A program made the position numbers and the translations under genes. This document shows positions 17,695 to 26,423 of a stretch of DNA of 64,000 nucleotides, one piece after another. The notes under the pieces are model-generated. The model made no database searches and was not told where the DNA came from. It saw only the letters and a program-made list of their open reading frames with translations. Source of the DNA: JACCZX01 sp963786295 (GTDB lineage Bacteria; Pseudomonadota; Gammaproteobacteria; Burkholderiales; Burkholderiaceae_F); assembly GCA_963786295.1 (NCBI GenBank), contig CAWAYV010000026.1, positions 1 through 64,000 of the forward strand, written 5' to 3'. Numbering within the stretch: position 1 is the first letter of the stretch; the number at the start of each line of letters is the position of its first letter.

Positions 17695-18583
17695 TCAAGG
17701 CGCCCGCAGCCGCGGCACCGCCCAATCCACGAACGCGCGGACATTGGTCGACAACAGCCGTGCTTGCGGGTAGACGAGCTGGATCGGCACGGGCTCGGGC
17801 TCGAAGCTCTGCAGCACGCGCTTGAGCTTGCCGACGTCGAGCAGCGCCTGCACCTGGTAGCAAAGAAACTGGCCCGGACCGACTCCGCGCAGGCAGGCGT
17901 CGATAGCAGCGTCGACCTGGTTGGTGGCGAGCGCGGAGGGGACCTCGATCTGCGCGTGACCGTTGCCGCCGCCGAGACTCCATGCGTTGCCCGCGAGCGA
18001 GCCCGCTGAAGCTAATGCAGCGGTGGTGCATCAGATCCTGCGGTGTCTTTGGTGTTCCGGCGCGCTTCAGGTACGCCGGCGATGCGCAGACCACGCGCCG
18101 CGTCTGCCCGACCGGCACTGCGACCAGCGTCGAGTCGGGCAGCCGAGCGATGCGAACGCCCGCATCGATGCCTTCCTCCACCAGATCGACGATGCGGTCG
18201 AGCAGCGTGAGTTCGATCTGCAGTGCCGGGTGCCTGAGGACAAATTCGGTTACAAGTGGCGCCACTCGCAGGCGTCCGAACATCACCGGTGCGGTGATGC
18301 GCAGTCTGCCTTTGGGCGCTACGCGCCGTGCGGAAAGTGCGGCCTCGGCCTCGTCGACTTCGGCCAGCACGCGCTTGCTGCGCTCAAAGTATTCGCGACC
18401 CTCGTCAGTCGGCGACAGGCGCCGCGTCGTTCGGTTAAGTAAACGCACGCCCAGTTCGGCTTCGAGCGCGGCGAGCGTACGCACAACCGACGGCAACGAT
18501 GTGGACAGGGTCTCGGCCGCGGCCGTGAGGCTGCCCCGATCGACGATGCGGACGAACGTCTCCATCGCGCGCAACTTGTCCAT
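17695..18583 (-). CDS. LysR family transcriptional regulator, one frameshift
   Basis: A LysR-type regulator of about 296 residues. Residues 1-60 are the winged helix-turn-helix ('METFVRIVDRGSLTAAAETL', then 'RLLNRTTRRLSPTDEGREYF'). Residues about 90-295 are the effector domain. After 'HHRCISFSGLA' near 17,995 the protein changes frame and continues to a TGA at 17695-17697 with the end '...WAVPRLRAP'. The subfamily is that of single-substrate regulators that often sit beside the gene they control. It is divergent from the AhpD-like and FMN-binding genes, with 135 bp between, so these are the probable targets. Confidence 0.88.
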
Positions 18584-18718
18584 CGCCCGATACTACTCCG
18601 AGAAATGAAGTAATCAATTGCGTTGGCTGGCATTTATTCGAACCAAAGCAGCAATCAGACTTCGCCTTGTCGCCCAACGTGGCAGCAAGTCCAGAAATCG
18701 ATCTCGAAAGGAGCACTC
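18584..18718. promoter_or_regulatory. Divergent promoter region between lysR and the AhpD-like gene
   Basis: 135 bp that must hold both start regions and the LysR operator. GAAAGGAG at 18706-18713 is the ribosome-binding site of the AhpD-like gene. I see no convincing T-N11-A box and assign no exact operator. Confidence 0.5.
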
Positions 18719-19276
18719 ATGTCTCGCATTAACGTTGTCGATCCGAAAACCGCGACCGGTGCCGCCAGGACACTCCTGGACGCCGTGCAGTCGCAGCTCG
18801 GCGTCACGCCGAACTTGTTCCGCGTGCTCGCCAACTCGCCGAAAGCGCTTGAGGGCTTCCTCGGCCTGTACGGCGCAGCCGGTGGATTCGCACTCGATGA
18901 AGCCACGCGCGAGCGCGTCGCGCTCGTGGTCGCGGAGAGCAACGCTTGCCAGTACTGCGTCTCCGCGCACACCGCGATCGGCCGCGGTGCCGGCCTCTCG
19001 AATGAGGAAATGCTGCTCAATCGCAATGGATTGTCGAGCGACGTGCGTGCCGCCGCGGCGGTCGCGCTGGCGAAAGCACTGAACGAAAACGTCGGCGGTA
19101 TCACGACGGCCGAACTGGACGCTGCGCGCGCCGCAGGACTCTCCGACAAGGAGATCGTCGAAGTCATCGCCGTCGTGGTGCTGAACATCTTCACCAACAT
19201 CATCAACAAGGCCTCGCAGGTCGAGATCGACTTCCCGAAAGTCGCGTTGCTCGCGCCGCAACGACGCGCTGCCTGA
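18719..19276 (+). CDS. AhpD-like alkylhydroperoxidase / carboxymuconolactone decarboxylase family protein
   Basis: A 185-residue all-helical redox protein with the catalytic CxxC in 'AESNACQYCVSAHTAIGRGA', the AhpD signature C-x-x-C-x-x-x-H. The N terminus 'LLDAVQSQLGVTPNLFRVLA' is typical of the peroxidase-related subfamily. The start is chosen at ATG 18719 because of the GAAAGGAG eight bases upstream. It forms an operon with the FMN-binding protein 16 bp downstream and is divergent from a LysR gene, which suggests a response to oxidants or reactive organic compounds. Confidence 0.9.
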   Translation: MSRINVVDPKTATGAARTLLDAVQSQLGVTPNLFRVLANSPKALEGFLGLYGAAGGFALDEATRERVALVVAESNACQYCVSAHTAIGRGAGLSNEEMLLNRNGLSSDVRAAAAVALAKALNENVGGITTAELDAARAAGLSDKEIVEVIAVVVLNIFTNIINKASQVEIDFPKVALLAPQRRAA

Positions 19277-19292
19277 AAAGAGGAAAGCTGAC

Positions 19293-20027
19293 ATGAGCGG
19301 TGGTTTCGCCGAAGTCGCCTTCACCCCCGCCGTGCGGGCCCTGCAGGAGTCCCGCGGCTCGCGTGCGCAATACGCGCGCATGCAGGCGAAAGCCGAGCCC
19401 GGCAGCGGGCTTGGTCCGGACGAGTCCGAGTTCCTTGCGGCGGCCGACAGCTTCTACCTGGCGACCGTCAGCGAGACGGGCTGGCCCTATGTGCAGCATC
19501 GCGGCGGCCCGCGTGGCTTCCTCAAGGTGCTGTCGCCGCGGCAGATCGCGTTTGCGGACTTCCGCGGCAACCAGCAGTTCGTCAGTGCCGGCAACGCGGC
19601 GACCGACAATCGCGCTTCGCTGATCGTGATGGACTATGTGCACCGGCAACGCCTGAAGCTGCTCGGACACCTGCGGTTCATCGAACTGGCAGAGGCGGAT
19701 GCCGATCTTGTACAGCAGGTCGAGCTGCCCGGCTATCGAGCCAGGGTGGACCGCGTTGGGCTGATCGACGTAGCTGCGTTCGACTGGAATTGCCCGCAGC
19801 ACATCACGCAGCGCTTCACGCTGGATCAGGTCGAGGCGGCGGCGCGGCCGCTACACGATCGGATCGCCGCGCTGGAGGAAGAACTACGCGCCGCGCGGAG
19901 GTCGAAGAGGATCCCCACGAAACGACTGGAACTAGGAGTCTCGCTGAGATCCCGAGGGACGATCACGATCAATGGGATCTCTGCGATCTCGTCCGTTTTC
20001 GGCCAAGAACGGTCATCTAACAATTAG
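19293..20027 (+). CDS. Pyridoxamine 5'-phosphate oxidase family FMN-binding protein
   Basis: A split-barrel flavoprotein with an AGAGGAAAG ribosome-binding site. The core (residues about 45-200) includes 'FLAAADSFYLATVSETGWPY', 'VQHRGGPRGFLKVLSPRQIA' and 'ADFRGNQQFVSAGNAATDNR', the pattern of the family that binds FMN or F420. A C-terminal helix follows ('LHDRIAALEEELRAARR'). The last about 40 residues look unlike the family, and a stop may have been lost near 19,910 by an indel. It probably works with the AhpD-like protein encoded just upstream. Confidence 0.85.
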   Translation: MSGGFAEVAFTPAVRALQESRGSRAQYARMQAKAEPGSGLGPDESEFLAAADSFYLATVSETGWPYVQHRGGPRGFLKVLSPRQIAFADFRGNQQFVSAGNAATDNRASLIVMDYVHRQRLKLLGHLRFIELAEADADLVQQVELPGYRARVDRVGLIDVAAFDWNCPQHITQRFTLDQVEAAARPLHDRIAALEEELRAARRSKRIPTKRLELGVSLRSRGTITINGISAISSVFGQERSSNN

Positions 20028-20102
20028 TTGGCTGGCTTGCTGAAAACAATATAGGACTGTCAAGTGCGATCATTGAGCTTCAACGCACATCGATGACGTA
20101 GC

Positions 20103-20600
20103 TTGAAGGTAGACATTTTTTGCGCTCTGCGACATCAGAGGACGTCCTCGGCGGTCGCGCAGGTTCTGATTCAATCGCGCGCCGAGCACTTGCCGTTTGC
20201 ACCGTCGGCTCACTCACCCGACGACCTTCGTACTTGGGTTGCTGATCGATTAATACCGACCACTGATGTCATCGTGGCCGAGCATGAAGGGCGGGTTATC
20301 GGGGTTTAGCAACCTCTTGTGTACAGGGGTACTTCTTGGATTGATCAGATGTACGTGCAGCCTGGCTGGACCGGTGTAGGAGTGGGAAAGCAATTGCTTG
20401 ATCACGCCCATCAGCGTCTTCCGCGTCCGATCCGGCTCTACACGTTTCAAGCGAATGTTGGAGCACGCCGATTTTATGAACGGCACGGCTACCAGGCGAT
20501 TGAATTCACGGACGGTCAGACCATGAGGAGCGTTGTCCAGACGTGCTTTACGAAGGCCGAGATAAATGCGGCGATTGGTGCCTGAACGGCCAATTGCAGA
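20103..20600 (+). pseudogene. GNAT family N-acetyltransferase, broken by several frameshifts
   Basis: Pieces of one acetyltransferase of about 160 residues lie in different frames: 'AQVLIQSRAEHLPFAPSAHS' and 'DVIVAEHEGRVIG' (20103-20305), then 'WIDQMYVQPGWTGVGVGKQL' and 'FQANVGARRFYERHGYQAIE' (the acetyl-CoA loop and the C-terminal strand, 20335-20510), then 'DHEERCPDVLYE' in a third frame. At least two shifts and one in-frame stop interrupt it. It could be a real pseudogene or another victim of the indels seen throughout the window. Confidence 0.65.
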
Positions 20601-20725
20601 CACTCCACGCAATCAATAGACAAATGGAAAGCCGGCAACCGGGAAACCAATCCAGGGCACTGGAGAGAGAATTGCAATAATTGGCGCCGACGGCGTCGAA
20701 CAGATTGAACAAAAGGAAGCAGACC

Positions 20726-21579
20726 GTGGCCCGCATTCTGCTGAAGACGACCATACCGACGACTGAGGATGACTGGTCGATCGCTCGCTTCTCGATGCTG
20801 CGCGATCTGCTGGGCGAGAGCCATCAGGTCGAAGCGCGCGACCGCATCACGGATGAAACAGGCGATGACGTCGATCTTGTCGGCGGGAGCGCTACCATTC
20901 GACCAGATCTGGTTGTTCGCAGTTGACATGACCAATGGGCGCCGACTGCGGCCGACATCGCCGGCATCGAAGCGTTTCGGCGCCGAGGCGGGGGGCTTCT
21001 TTGACGCGCGATCACTTCGACCTCGGGAGCGGTCTCTCGAAGCTCTCCGGCATCGGTGCCGCTCATCATTTCCACAACGTCAACCCAGAAACGGAGCCCG
21101 AACGCCGTACGCGTGATGATCCGTTCACGCTGCAAATCGATTGGCCAAACTATCACTCAGGCGCAAACGGCGACTATCAGGAGATCGAAGCGATCACGCC
21201 GGCCCATCCGTTGCTGCGCCGGGCGGACGGCGGAGGGATTCGTTACTTGCCAGCGCATCCTCACGAAGGCGCCGTGAGCGCGCCGACGGAGTTGGGAAGC
21301 GCTGCGCGGGTGGTTGCGCGGAGTACGAGCAGCGTGACGGGACGACCCTTCAATCTGATGGTGGCGATCGATCGCTATCGGCACGATGGGGCAGATCTCG
21401 GCCGCGCGGTCGCCGAGGCGACTTTCCATCGCTTCGCGGACTACAACTGGAATACCGCCGCGGGCTGCCCAAGTTTTGTCAATGAGCCGCCCGGCAACGG
21501 GTTGCAGCGCGAGCCCAGGGCGCTAAACGACACGCGCGACTATGCACGCAACATCGCGGAGTGGCTCAGTCGTTCGTAG
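20726..21579 (+). CDS. Conserved protein of unknown function (amidotransferase-like fold possible), three frameshifts
   Basis: The start is GTG 20726 with AAAAGGAAG upstream. The parts join as 'ARILLKTTIPTTEDDWSIAR', then 'FDQIWLFAVDMTNG' (after a shift near 20,885), 'TAADIAGIEAFRRRGGGLL' (after about 20,940) and 'LTRDHFDLGSGLSKLSGIGA' onward (after about 21,000) to the stop at 21579. The total is about 284 residues. Fragments such as 'WLFAVD', 'FRRRGGGLL' with 'TRDH', and 'PAHPHEGAV' with 'VTGRPFNL' suggest a class I glutamine-amidotransferase/ThuA-like fold. I do not recognise a named family and assign no function. Confidence 0.6.
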
Positions 21580-21966
21580 TCCGTGCGTGTCCGTCGCCGC
21601 TTAGGACCCGTCAAGCCCGCCCACCGCGCCGAGGCGACAGCGATCATCGGGACAAGGGCGGCATCGTCAGCATCGCGGACAAAACAGCGGGCCGCGGTTT
21701 GCTCGCTTCATACACTTGCTTACCGCTTGACCGGTCCGGGCGAACGGACATCGGCTTGAGAGCGGGCGCTGATGCTCTCCGGCGGAGCCGTAAACGAAAC
21801 ATGACAAGGTTGCGATTTCCGTTCGTGGCTTCAAGCCAAACCACGAACTGGTTAGCTAGCTCGTCGCCTGCGACGAGGCGCTTGCCGGTAAATCGTTCAA
21901 GAGAAGCCTCAGTTCTGCGTTAACGACGCGCTGAAGTATCGCGCGCAGCCCCCGATCATTGGATGA
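21580..21966. other. Convergent intergenic region without a supported gene
   Basis: 387 bp between the conserved gene (plus) and the tricorn-type protease (minus). Only short open frames without recognisable content are present. It contains the second copy (21795-21817) of a 23-24-base sequence first seen at 5762-5785. Confidence 0.5.
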
Positions 21967-24900
21967 TCACTTCACTGCAGACTCAATAATTTTTCTTTCA
22001 GCCTTTCGTCGGCGCTTTGTTAGAGGAGGCCGAGGCAGTACCGGCCTTGCCCCGAACTCCGGCTTCAAAAGCGTGTCGCGGCCCAAGAGCTCGAGCGCCG
22101 TAGCAATCGCCGTCTCCAGCTGACGGTCCCGCTTGGCCGCCACGTCTTGCGGTGCATTGTCGATGACGACGTCAGGATCCGTCCCATAGTTCTCGACGCC
22201 CCAGCCGACGTCGGAGAACCAGAAGGAGAACTCAGGCTGCGTGGTCTGCGTGCCATCGACCAGGTTGTGACGCGGATTGATGCCGATCACACCGCCCCAG
22301 GTGCGCGTTCCCACCAGCGGACCTATCTTCATCAGCTTGAAGCCGTGCGAAAAAATGTCACCGTCAGAGCCGGAGTGTTCGTTGGTGAGCGCAACCACCG
22401 GTCCGGCCACCGCCTCGTCCGGGTAAGACATCGGACGGGTCCAGCGGGACACGTCGTAACCAATACGACGGCGGGCTACCTTCTCGAGCAGCAGCGCCGA
22501 AACGTGACCGCCGCGGTTGTAGCGGACATCGACGATCAGAGCGTCGCGCTCGCATTCCGTCCCGAAATAGCGATGAAACTCCGCGAAGCCAGCGGCCATC
22601 ATGTCGGGTAAATGTAAGTATCCGACTCGCCCGTTGGAGCGCTCATGCACAAAACTTCGATTGCGCTCGACCCACTCGCGGTAGCGCGCGGGAACCTCGT
22701 CGTTCAAAGTCGTCAGCGTGACGTTACGCGTCGTCTCGCCATCTGCTGACTTGAGCGTCACTTCGACCTTGGCGGCCGCCTGATGAACCAGTAGCGCCTG
22801 CGGTGGGCGCTCACGCGAAACCTTCTGTCCATTGATGGCAACAATCCGTTCGCCCACTCGGGCTTCGACTCCTACAGCATTCAAAGGTGAATCGGCGGCA
22901 GCGTCCCACGGATCACCCCGGACGATGTGAGTGATCTCGTAACTGTCGTCTTCGGGGATGAAGCGCAGGTCTGCCCCCAGGTAGCCCAGGGCGACAGACG
23001 GAGGACGCCTGTGATCGCCACCGCTTTCATACGCGTGCGACGTGCCGAGCTCGCCCTGCATCTCCCAGATCAGGTCGGACAGTTCGCCGCGCGTGGCAAC
23101 CCGGTCGAGCAGCGGTGCGTACAGCGCATACACCGACTGCCAGTCGATTCCGGACATGTCCTCGACCCAGAACTGATCGCGCTGCAGACGCCACACTTCG
23201 CGCAGCATCTGCTTCCACTCGGCGCGCGGATCGACCGACAAACGAATCCGATTCAGGTCAACCCAACCTGATTCGCGCGACGGTTTGTCGCCGGCGTCCT
23301 TTTCGGCCGCCTCGTGATCTCGGGACCGCTTGGGCAGGGCGGGCAGGGCGCGCAACCGCTTGTCATCGCGATACACCAGCGTCGTGCCGTCTTGTGAGAC
23401 CTCGAAGTCGTTAACACCATCGACGACAGGCTCTGTCCGCAAAGTCCGCAGATCAAACAGCTCGAGCCGTCCTTTTTCTTCCTTGTGTCCGCCGCGGCCG
23501 TGCGCACCGACAATCGGTGCAATGCTCCACACGACCTTGTCATCGGCCGCGCCGGCGATCTTCGCAAACCGATTCTCGGGGACGGGAAACGCAGCGATAC
23601 GCGAGACGATCCCGTCCAGGTCGACGCGCACTGCGGCGGGCGCCGGCGTTGGCTTGGGCTCCGCATCTTGAGAAGGGCGCTTTGCGAGACTCTGAGGTTC
23701 GGGCTCGAACGGCGGCCGGCCGCGCGCTTGCAGCGCGATCAGATACGGGCGAGCGGCCCGCGGAAAGCTCAGTTCGAACTGAACACTGTCGTAGACCGGA
23801 TCGAACGTTCGCAGTGAGAGGAAGTACAGATACCGTCCGGCGGGATCGAACGATGGACTGAAGTCCCGAAACTCGGGCTGGGTCACCATCGTGCTGGTCT
23901 GAGTCGCCAGCTCGTGCAGTTTGATTGCCTGGTGTCGCGTGCTGGTTGCGAATGTGTAGGCAAGCCATGCACCGTCGGGCGCCCACGCGAGATCTTCGCT
24001 CTGTCCGCATTCGCTGCGGTCGACCCGCATGATCTTGTTGTCTTGGAGGTCGCCGATCAGCACCTCGTTGCGGTGGTTCGCAAGAGCGACACGGCGGCCA
24101 CGCGGCGCGGCCTTCATCGCGACGACGCGACCAATATCCCACGGCAATTCGCGACTTGAATCACCATCGAATACCACAACGCGCTCGTCACCCGACGCAT
24201 CGCTGACAGCCACCACGGTCGTGCCGTCGTCCAACCACTGGCCGTGCCGGTAGCGCACGCCGTCGGGCGCGCCGAGCTGGCGTACTGCGCCTTCCCATAA
24301 CGCAAAACTAAAGAGCTTGCCGCGCGCGTCGACAGCGATGCTGTGGCCCGCCGGATGGATATGCACCGGACCGAGATGGTCCTCGGCTTTCACGAACTTG
24401 CGCACCGCCTGCGTCCGGTGCGACAGGATCTGAATGTCGAGCCGCTGAACCGTGTCGCTCGCCGGGTCGAACAGCCAGATGTCGGCGCCGCATTGATAGA
24501 CGATGCGCGTGCCGTCGGTAGAGGCGTGCCGGGCGTAGTAGGTGTCGTGATCTGTGTGCCGCGCCAGCTCCGAGCCATCGGGCAAGCACGAATACAGGTT
24601 GCCGACACCTTCGTGATCCGACAGGTAGTAGACGCGGCCGTCGATCCACATCGGGCTCGTGACGTTGCCGCCGATCTCGTTCATGCGCCGGAACTCGCCA
24701 TTGCCCTTGACGTCGATCCACAGATGGCCGGCAGTGCCGCCCTTGTAGCGCTTCCAACGCGCAGGGTCTGCGGTGTTGCGACCGATGATCTTCAACCCCT
24801 TTGGACCGAGCGCCAGGTGATTGACCTGTCCTAAGGGCAGCAACTGCGGAGCTCCGCCGTTCGGCTCCAGTGTGTACGCGCGGTAGTTGCGGAAGAACGG

Positions 24901-25230
24901 CTGACCGTATGTGGTGACGAATAGGACGTGGCCTTCAGGTGTCCACCCGCGCACCATCGTGTCGGGTCCAAGCCAGGTCATGCGGCGCGCCAATCCGCCG
25001 TCGCTTGCCATTAGATAGACCTCGGCGTGCTGCTCATCGCGGCTGACAAAGGCGATCCAACGACCGTCAGGCGATAGGCATGGCGTCGAAGGCTCGGAAA
25101 GCCCCGCGGTCAATCGACGTGCGATACCGCCGGAAGCGCTGACCTGCCAGATGTCATCGTCAGTGACGAAGACGATGCGGTCACCTAGTAGGTTGGGGTG
25201 ACGCAAATACGCTTGGTTATCTTTGTGCAT
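21967..25230 (-). CDS. Tricorn-type protease, S41 family serine peptidase
   Basis: A 1,087-residue peptidase of tricorn-core architecture with no frameshift. Residues about 1-520 are WD40-like propeller repeats ('PCLSPDGRWIAFVSRDEQHA', 'SPSFDPAGRYLYFLSLRTFD'). About 660-740 is a helical mixed region, about 760-850 a PDZ-like domain ('VGERIVAINGQKVS') and about 860-1040 the S41 catalytic core. The core shows 'GRVGYLHLPDMMAAGFAEFH', 'ALIVDVRYNRGGHVSALLLE', the nucleophile in 'LTNEHSGSDGDIFSHGF' and 'GTRTWGGVIGINPRHNLVDG'. There is no signal peptide, so it is probably cytoplasmic and degrades oligopeptides below a processive protease. It stands alone between a convergent gene and the tRNA scar. 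Confidence 0.93.
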   Translation of the reverse strand: MHKDNQAYLRHPNLLGDRIVFVTDDDIWQVSASGGIARRLTAGLSEPSTPCLSPDGRWIAFVSRDEQHAEVYLMASDGGLARRMTWLGPDTMVRGWTPEGHVLFVTTYGQPFFRNYRAYTLEPNGGAPQLLPLGQVNHLALGPKGLKIIGRNTADPARWKRYKGGTAGHLWIDVKGNGEFRRMNEIGGNVTSPMWIDGRVYYLSDHEGVGNLYSCLPDGSELARHTDHDTYYARHASTDGTRIVYQCGADIWLFDPASDTVQRLDIQILSHRTQAVRKFVKAEDHLGPVHIHPAGHSIAVDARGKLFSFALWEGAVRQLGAPDGVRYRHGQWLDDGTTVVAVSDASGDERVVVFDGDSSRELPWDIGRVVAMKAAPRGRRVALANHRNEVLIGDLQDNKIMRVDRSECGQSEDLAWAPDGAWLAYTFATSTRHQAIKLHELATQTSTMVTQPEFRDFSPSFDPAGRYLYFLSLRTFDPVYDSVQFELSFPRAARPYLIALQARGRPPFEPEPQSLAKRPSQDAEPKPTPAPAAVRVDLDGIVSRIAAFPVPENRFAKIAGAADDKVVWSIAPIVGAHGRGGHKEEKGRLELFDLRTLRTEPVVDGVNDFEVSQDGTTLVYRDDKRLRALPALPKRSRDHEAAEKDAGDKPSRESGWVDLNRIRLSVDPRAEWKQMLREVWRLQRDQFWVEDMSGIDWQSVYALYAPLLDRVATRGELSDLIWEMQGELGTSHAYESGGDHRRPPSVALGYLGADLRFIPEDDSYEITHIVRGDPWDAAADSPLNAVGVEARVGERIVAINGQKVSRERPPQALLVHQAAAKVEVTLKSADGETTRNVTLTTLNDEVPARYREWVERNRSFVHERSNGRVGYLHLPDMMAAGFAEFHRYFGTECERDALIVDVRYNRGGHVSALLLEKVARRRIGYDVSRWTRPMSYPDEAVAGPVVALTNEHSGSDGDIFSHGFKLMKIGPLVGTRTWGGVIGINPRHNLVDGTQTTQPEFSFWFSDVGWGVENYGTDPDVVIDNAPQDVAAKRDRQLETAIATALELLGRDTLLKPEFGARPVLPRPPLTKRRRKAERKIIESAVK

Positions 25231-25485
25231 GGGCTTTCTTATCGAAGCGCTCGATCGTGCAACGTTTACGCAAGCTCTTGTCGCACTATTCCGCTTGGGA
25301 TCCGTCCACTCCCAGTCGCGCCGGTTAGCTGCTGTCCGTGAATCGGCACCTCAATGTCTGTCATTGGCGAACTGTGCGTCGCGTGCGCACGGTGAGAGTT
25401 CGAAAATCCATGAAATCGTACAACCACTCGGTGCAGTTCTTGGTAACATCTAAGCGTGTTGCCGTGTGATTTGGAGCACCATTGG

Positions 25486-25532
25486 CCTTGCCAAGGTTGA
25501 GGTCGCGAGTTCGAGACTCGTTTCCCGCTCCA
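25486..25532 (+). other. 3' part of a tRNA-Gly(GCC) gene, 5' half missing (candidate attachment-site scar)
   Basis: The 47 bases from the anticodon arm to the encoded CCA match the bacterial tRNA-Gly(GCC) sequence: CCTTGCCAAGG (anticodon stem-loop), GCGAGTTCGAGACTCG (T arm) and TTCCCGC-T-CCA (acceptor 3' strand). The 29 bases where the 5' acceptor strand and D arm should be have no similarity and no GCGGGAA to pair with TTCCCGC. The gene therefore cannot make a tRNA. A break inside the anticodon arm is one of the usual crossover places of tRNA-targeting integrases. Confidence 0.8.
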
Positions 25533-25545
25533 AGTTTTGTAGAGA

Positions 25546-25571
25546 GGGGAGCCGCCGCGCTTCCCTTTTTT
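25546..25571 (+). terminator. Rho-independent terminator after the tRNA-Gly remnant
   Basis: GGGGAG, an 8-base loop, then CTTCCC (one G-T pair), followed directly by six T. It lies between the tRNA-Gly remnant and tRNA-Cys. The stem is short, so the strength is uncertain. Confidence 0.5.
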
Positions 25572-25584
25572 GATTCAAGATCAT

Positions 25585-25658
25585 GGCGGGGTGGCAGAGT
25601 GGCCATGCAGCGGACTGCAAATCCGTGTACGCCGGTTCGATTCCGACCCCCGCCTCCA
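25585..25658 (+). tRNA. tRNA-Cys (GCA)
   Basis: 74 bases including an encoded CCA. The acceptor strands GGCGGGG and CCCCGCC pair, the anticodon loop is in GGACTGCAAATCC (anticodon GCA), and the T arm is CCGGTTCGATTCCGA. The discriminator base is T, as expected for tRNA-Cys. It is intact, unlike the tRNA-Gly before it. In Burkholderiales these two genes are commonly neighbours, which supports reading the gap as disruption of an old Gly-Cys pair. Confidence 0.95.
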
Positions 25659-25890
25659 TTTCCCCTCTGACAGGATTTTGCCGCGTCCACCGCAGCCAGT
25701 GCCCGGTGCAGGCAGAGGCGCTTTGCGCGTAACGGTCGCGCGTGCGGCGAGTTTTATCTGGCGGAACTGGCCCGGTGGCCGCCGTGGCCCATGATGAACA
25801 CGTCGGTCGACCGAATAGCGGAAGCCGGCTGGATGACTTCCCTTCTTTGCGTGCGCCTAACAAAATTGAGATCGATTAGGAGTGAACGCA

Positions 25891-26028
25891 ATGGACTTTT
25901 TTGACTGGCTCATCGTGCTCTTCTCGTTTGCGACCGCGCTGTACCTCATGTTTGACGGAGGGAGCCCAAATAGAGACTGGCCACCGCTCATGCCACGCAA
26001 AGGTGACGACGAAGGTCGCCTCGGATAG
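25891..26028 (+). CDS. Small membrane protein, 45 residues, unknown function
   Basis: A short gene with a clear TAGGAGTG ribosome-binding site 6-8 bases before ATG 25891 and a stop at 26026. The product starts MDFFDWLIVLFSFATALYLM, a single hydrophobic helix (residues about 5-22). It is followed by a conserved-looking polar tail 'FDGGSPNRDWPPLMPRKGDD' and 'EGRLG'. The charge pattern predicts the tail in the cytoplasm or at the membrane surface. The opposite-strand 118-residue frame over the same DNA is Arg/Ser/Cys-rich and lacks a start signal. I know no family for it. Confidence 0.6.
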   Translation: MDFFDWLIVLFSFATALYLMFDGGSPNRDWPPLMPRKGDDEGRLG

Positions 26029-26423
26029 CTGCGCCACTGTCGTCGGCTGCGGCATGTGAAGACCGAGCACGGGGTTATCTGTTCAGCCTTCCAGACACAT
26101 CGTCCGCAACATCGGCGGAATGGAGTTACTCGCGCTGCCGAAGATGGAGCAGTTCGCGCAAGACTTGACCGGGCCTGAGTGCTCGGACAGATGATGTCGG
26201 TGCGAAGATGCACTTACGCATCGAAGGCGGCTTGGTTGAGTCAAGCACTAAGCCGAGAAAACGGCCAATTCCGCCAAGAAATTGTCCTTACACGCGGTCC
26301 GAGGCCACTACTGGGACACCGCCGCGATTGTCGCCAAGGCGGCGCCGCAACTTTTAATCTAGATTAGCACGCGCTCAACTGGCTGCAGTGAGGATGCGCG
26401 AGACATGGGCAGAGGAGGACAAA
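26029..26423. other. Intergenic stretch without a supported gene
   Basis: 395 bp between the small membrane protein and the enoyl-CoA hydratase. No frame with a start signal or recognisable protein is seen. It must hold the promoter of the hydratase gene, and the GAGGAGG at its right end (26412-26418) is that gene's ribosome-binding site. Confidence 0.5.

Noticed and set aside
25361..25863. Minus-strand frames over the tRNA-Gly/tRNA-Cys region
   Set aside because: These are translations of tRNA sequence (the familiar 'NESRTRDLNL' artefact), not proteins.
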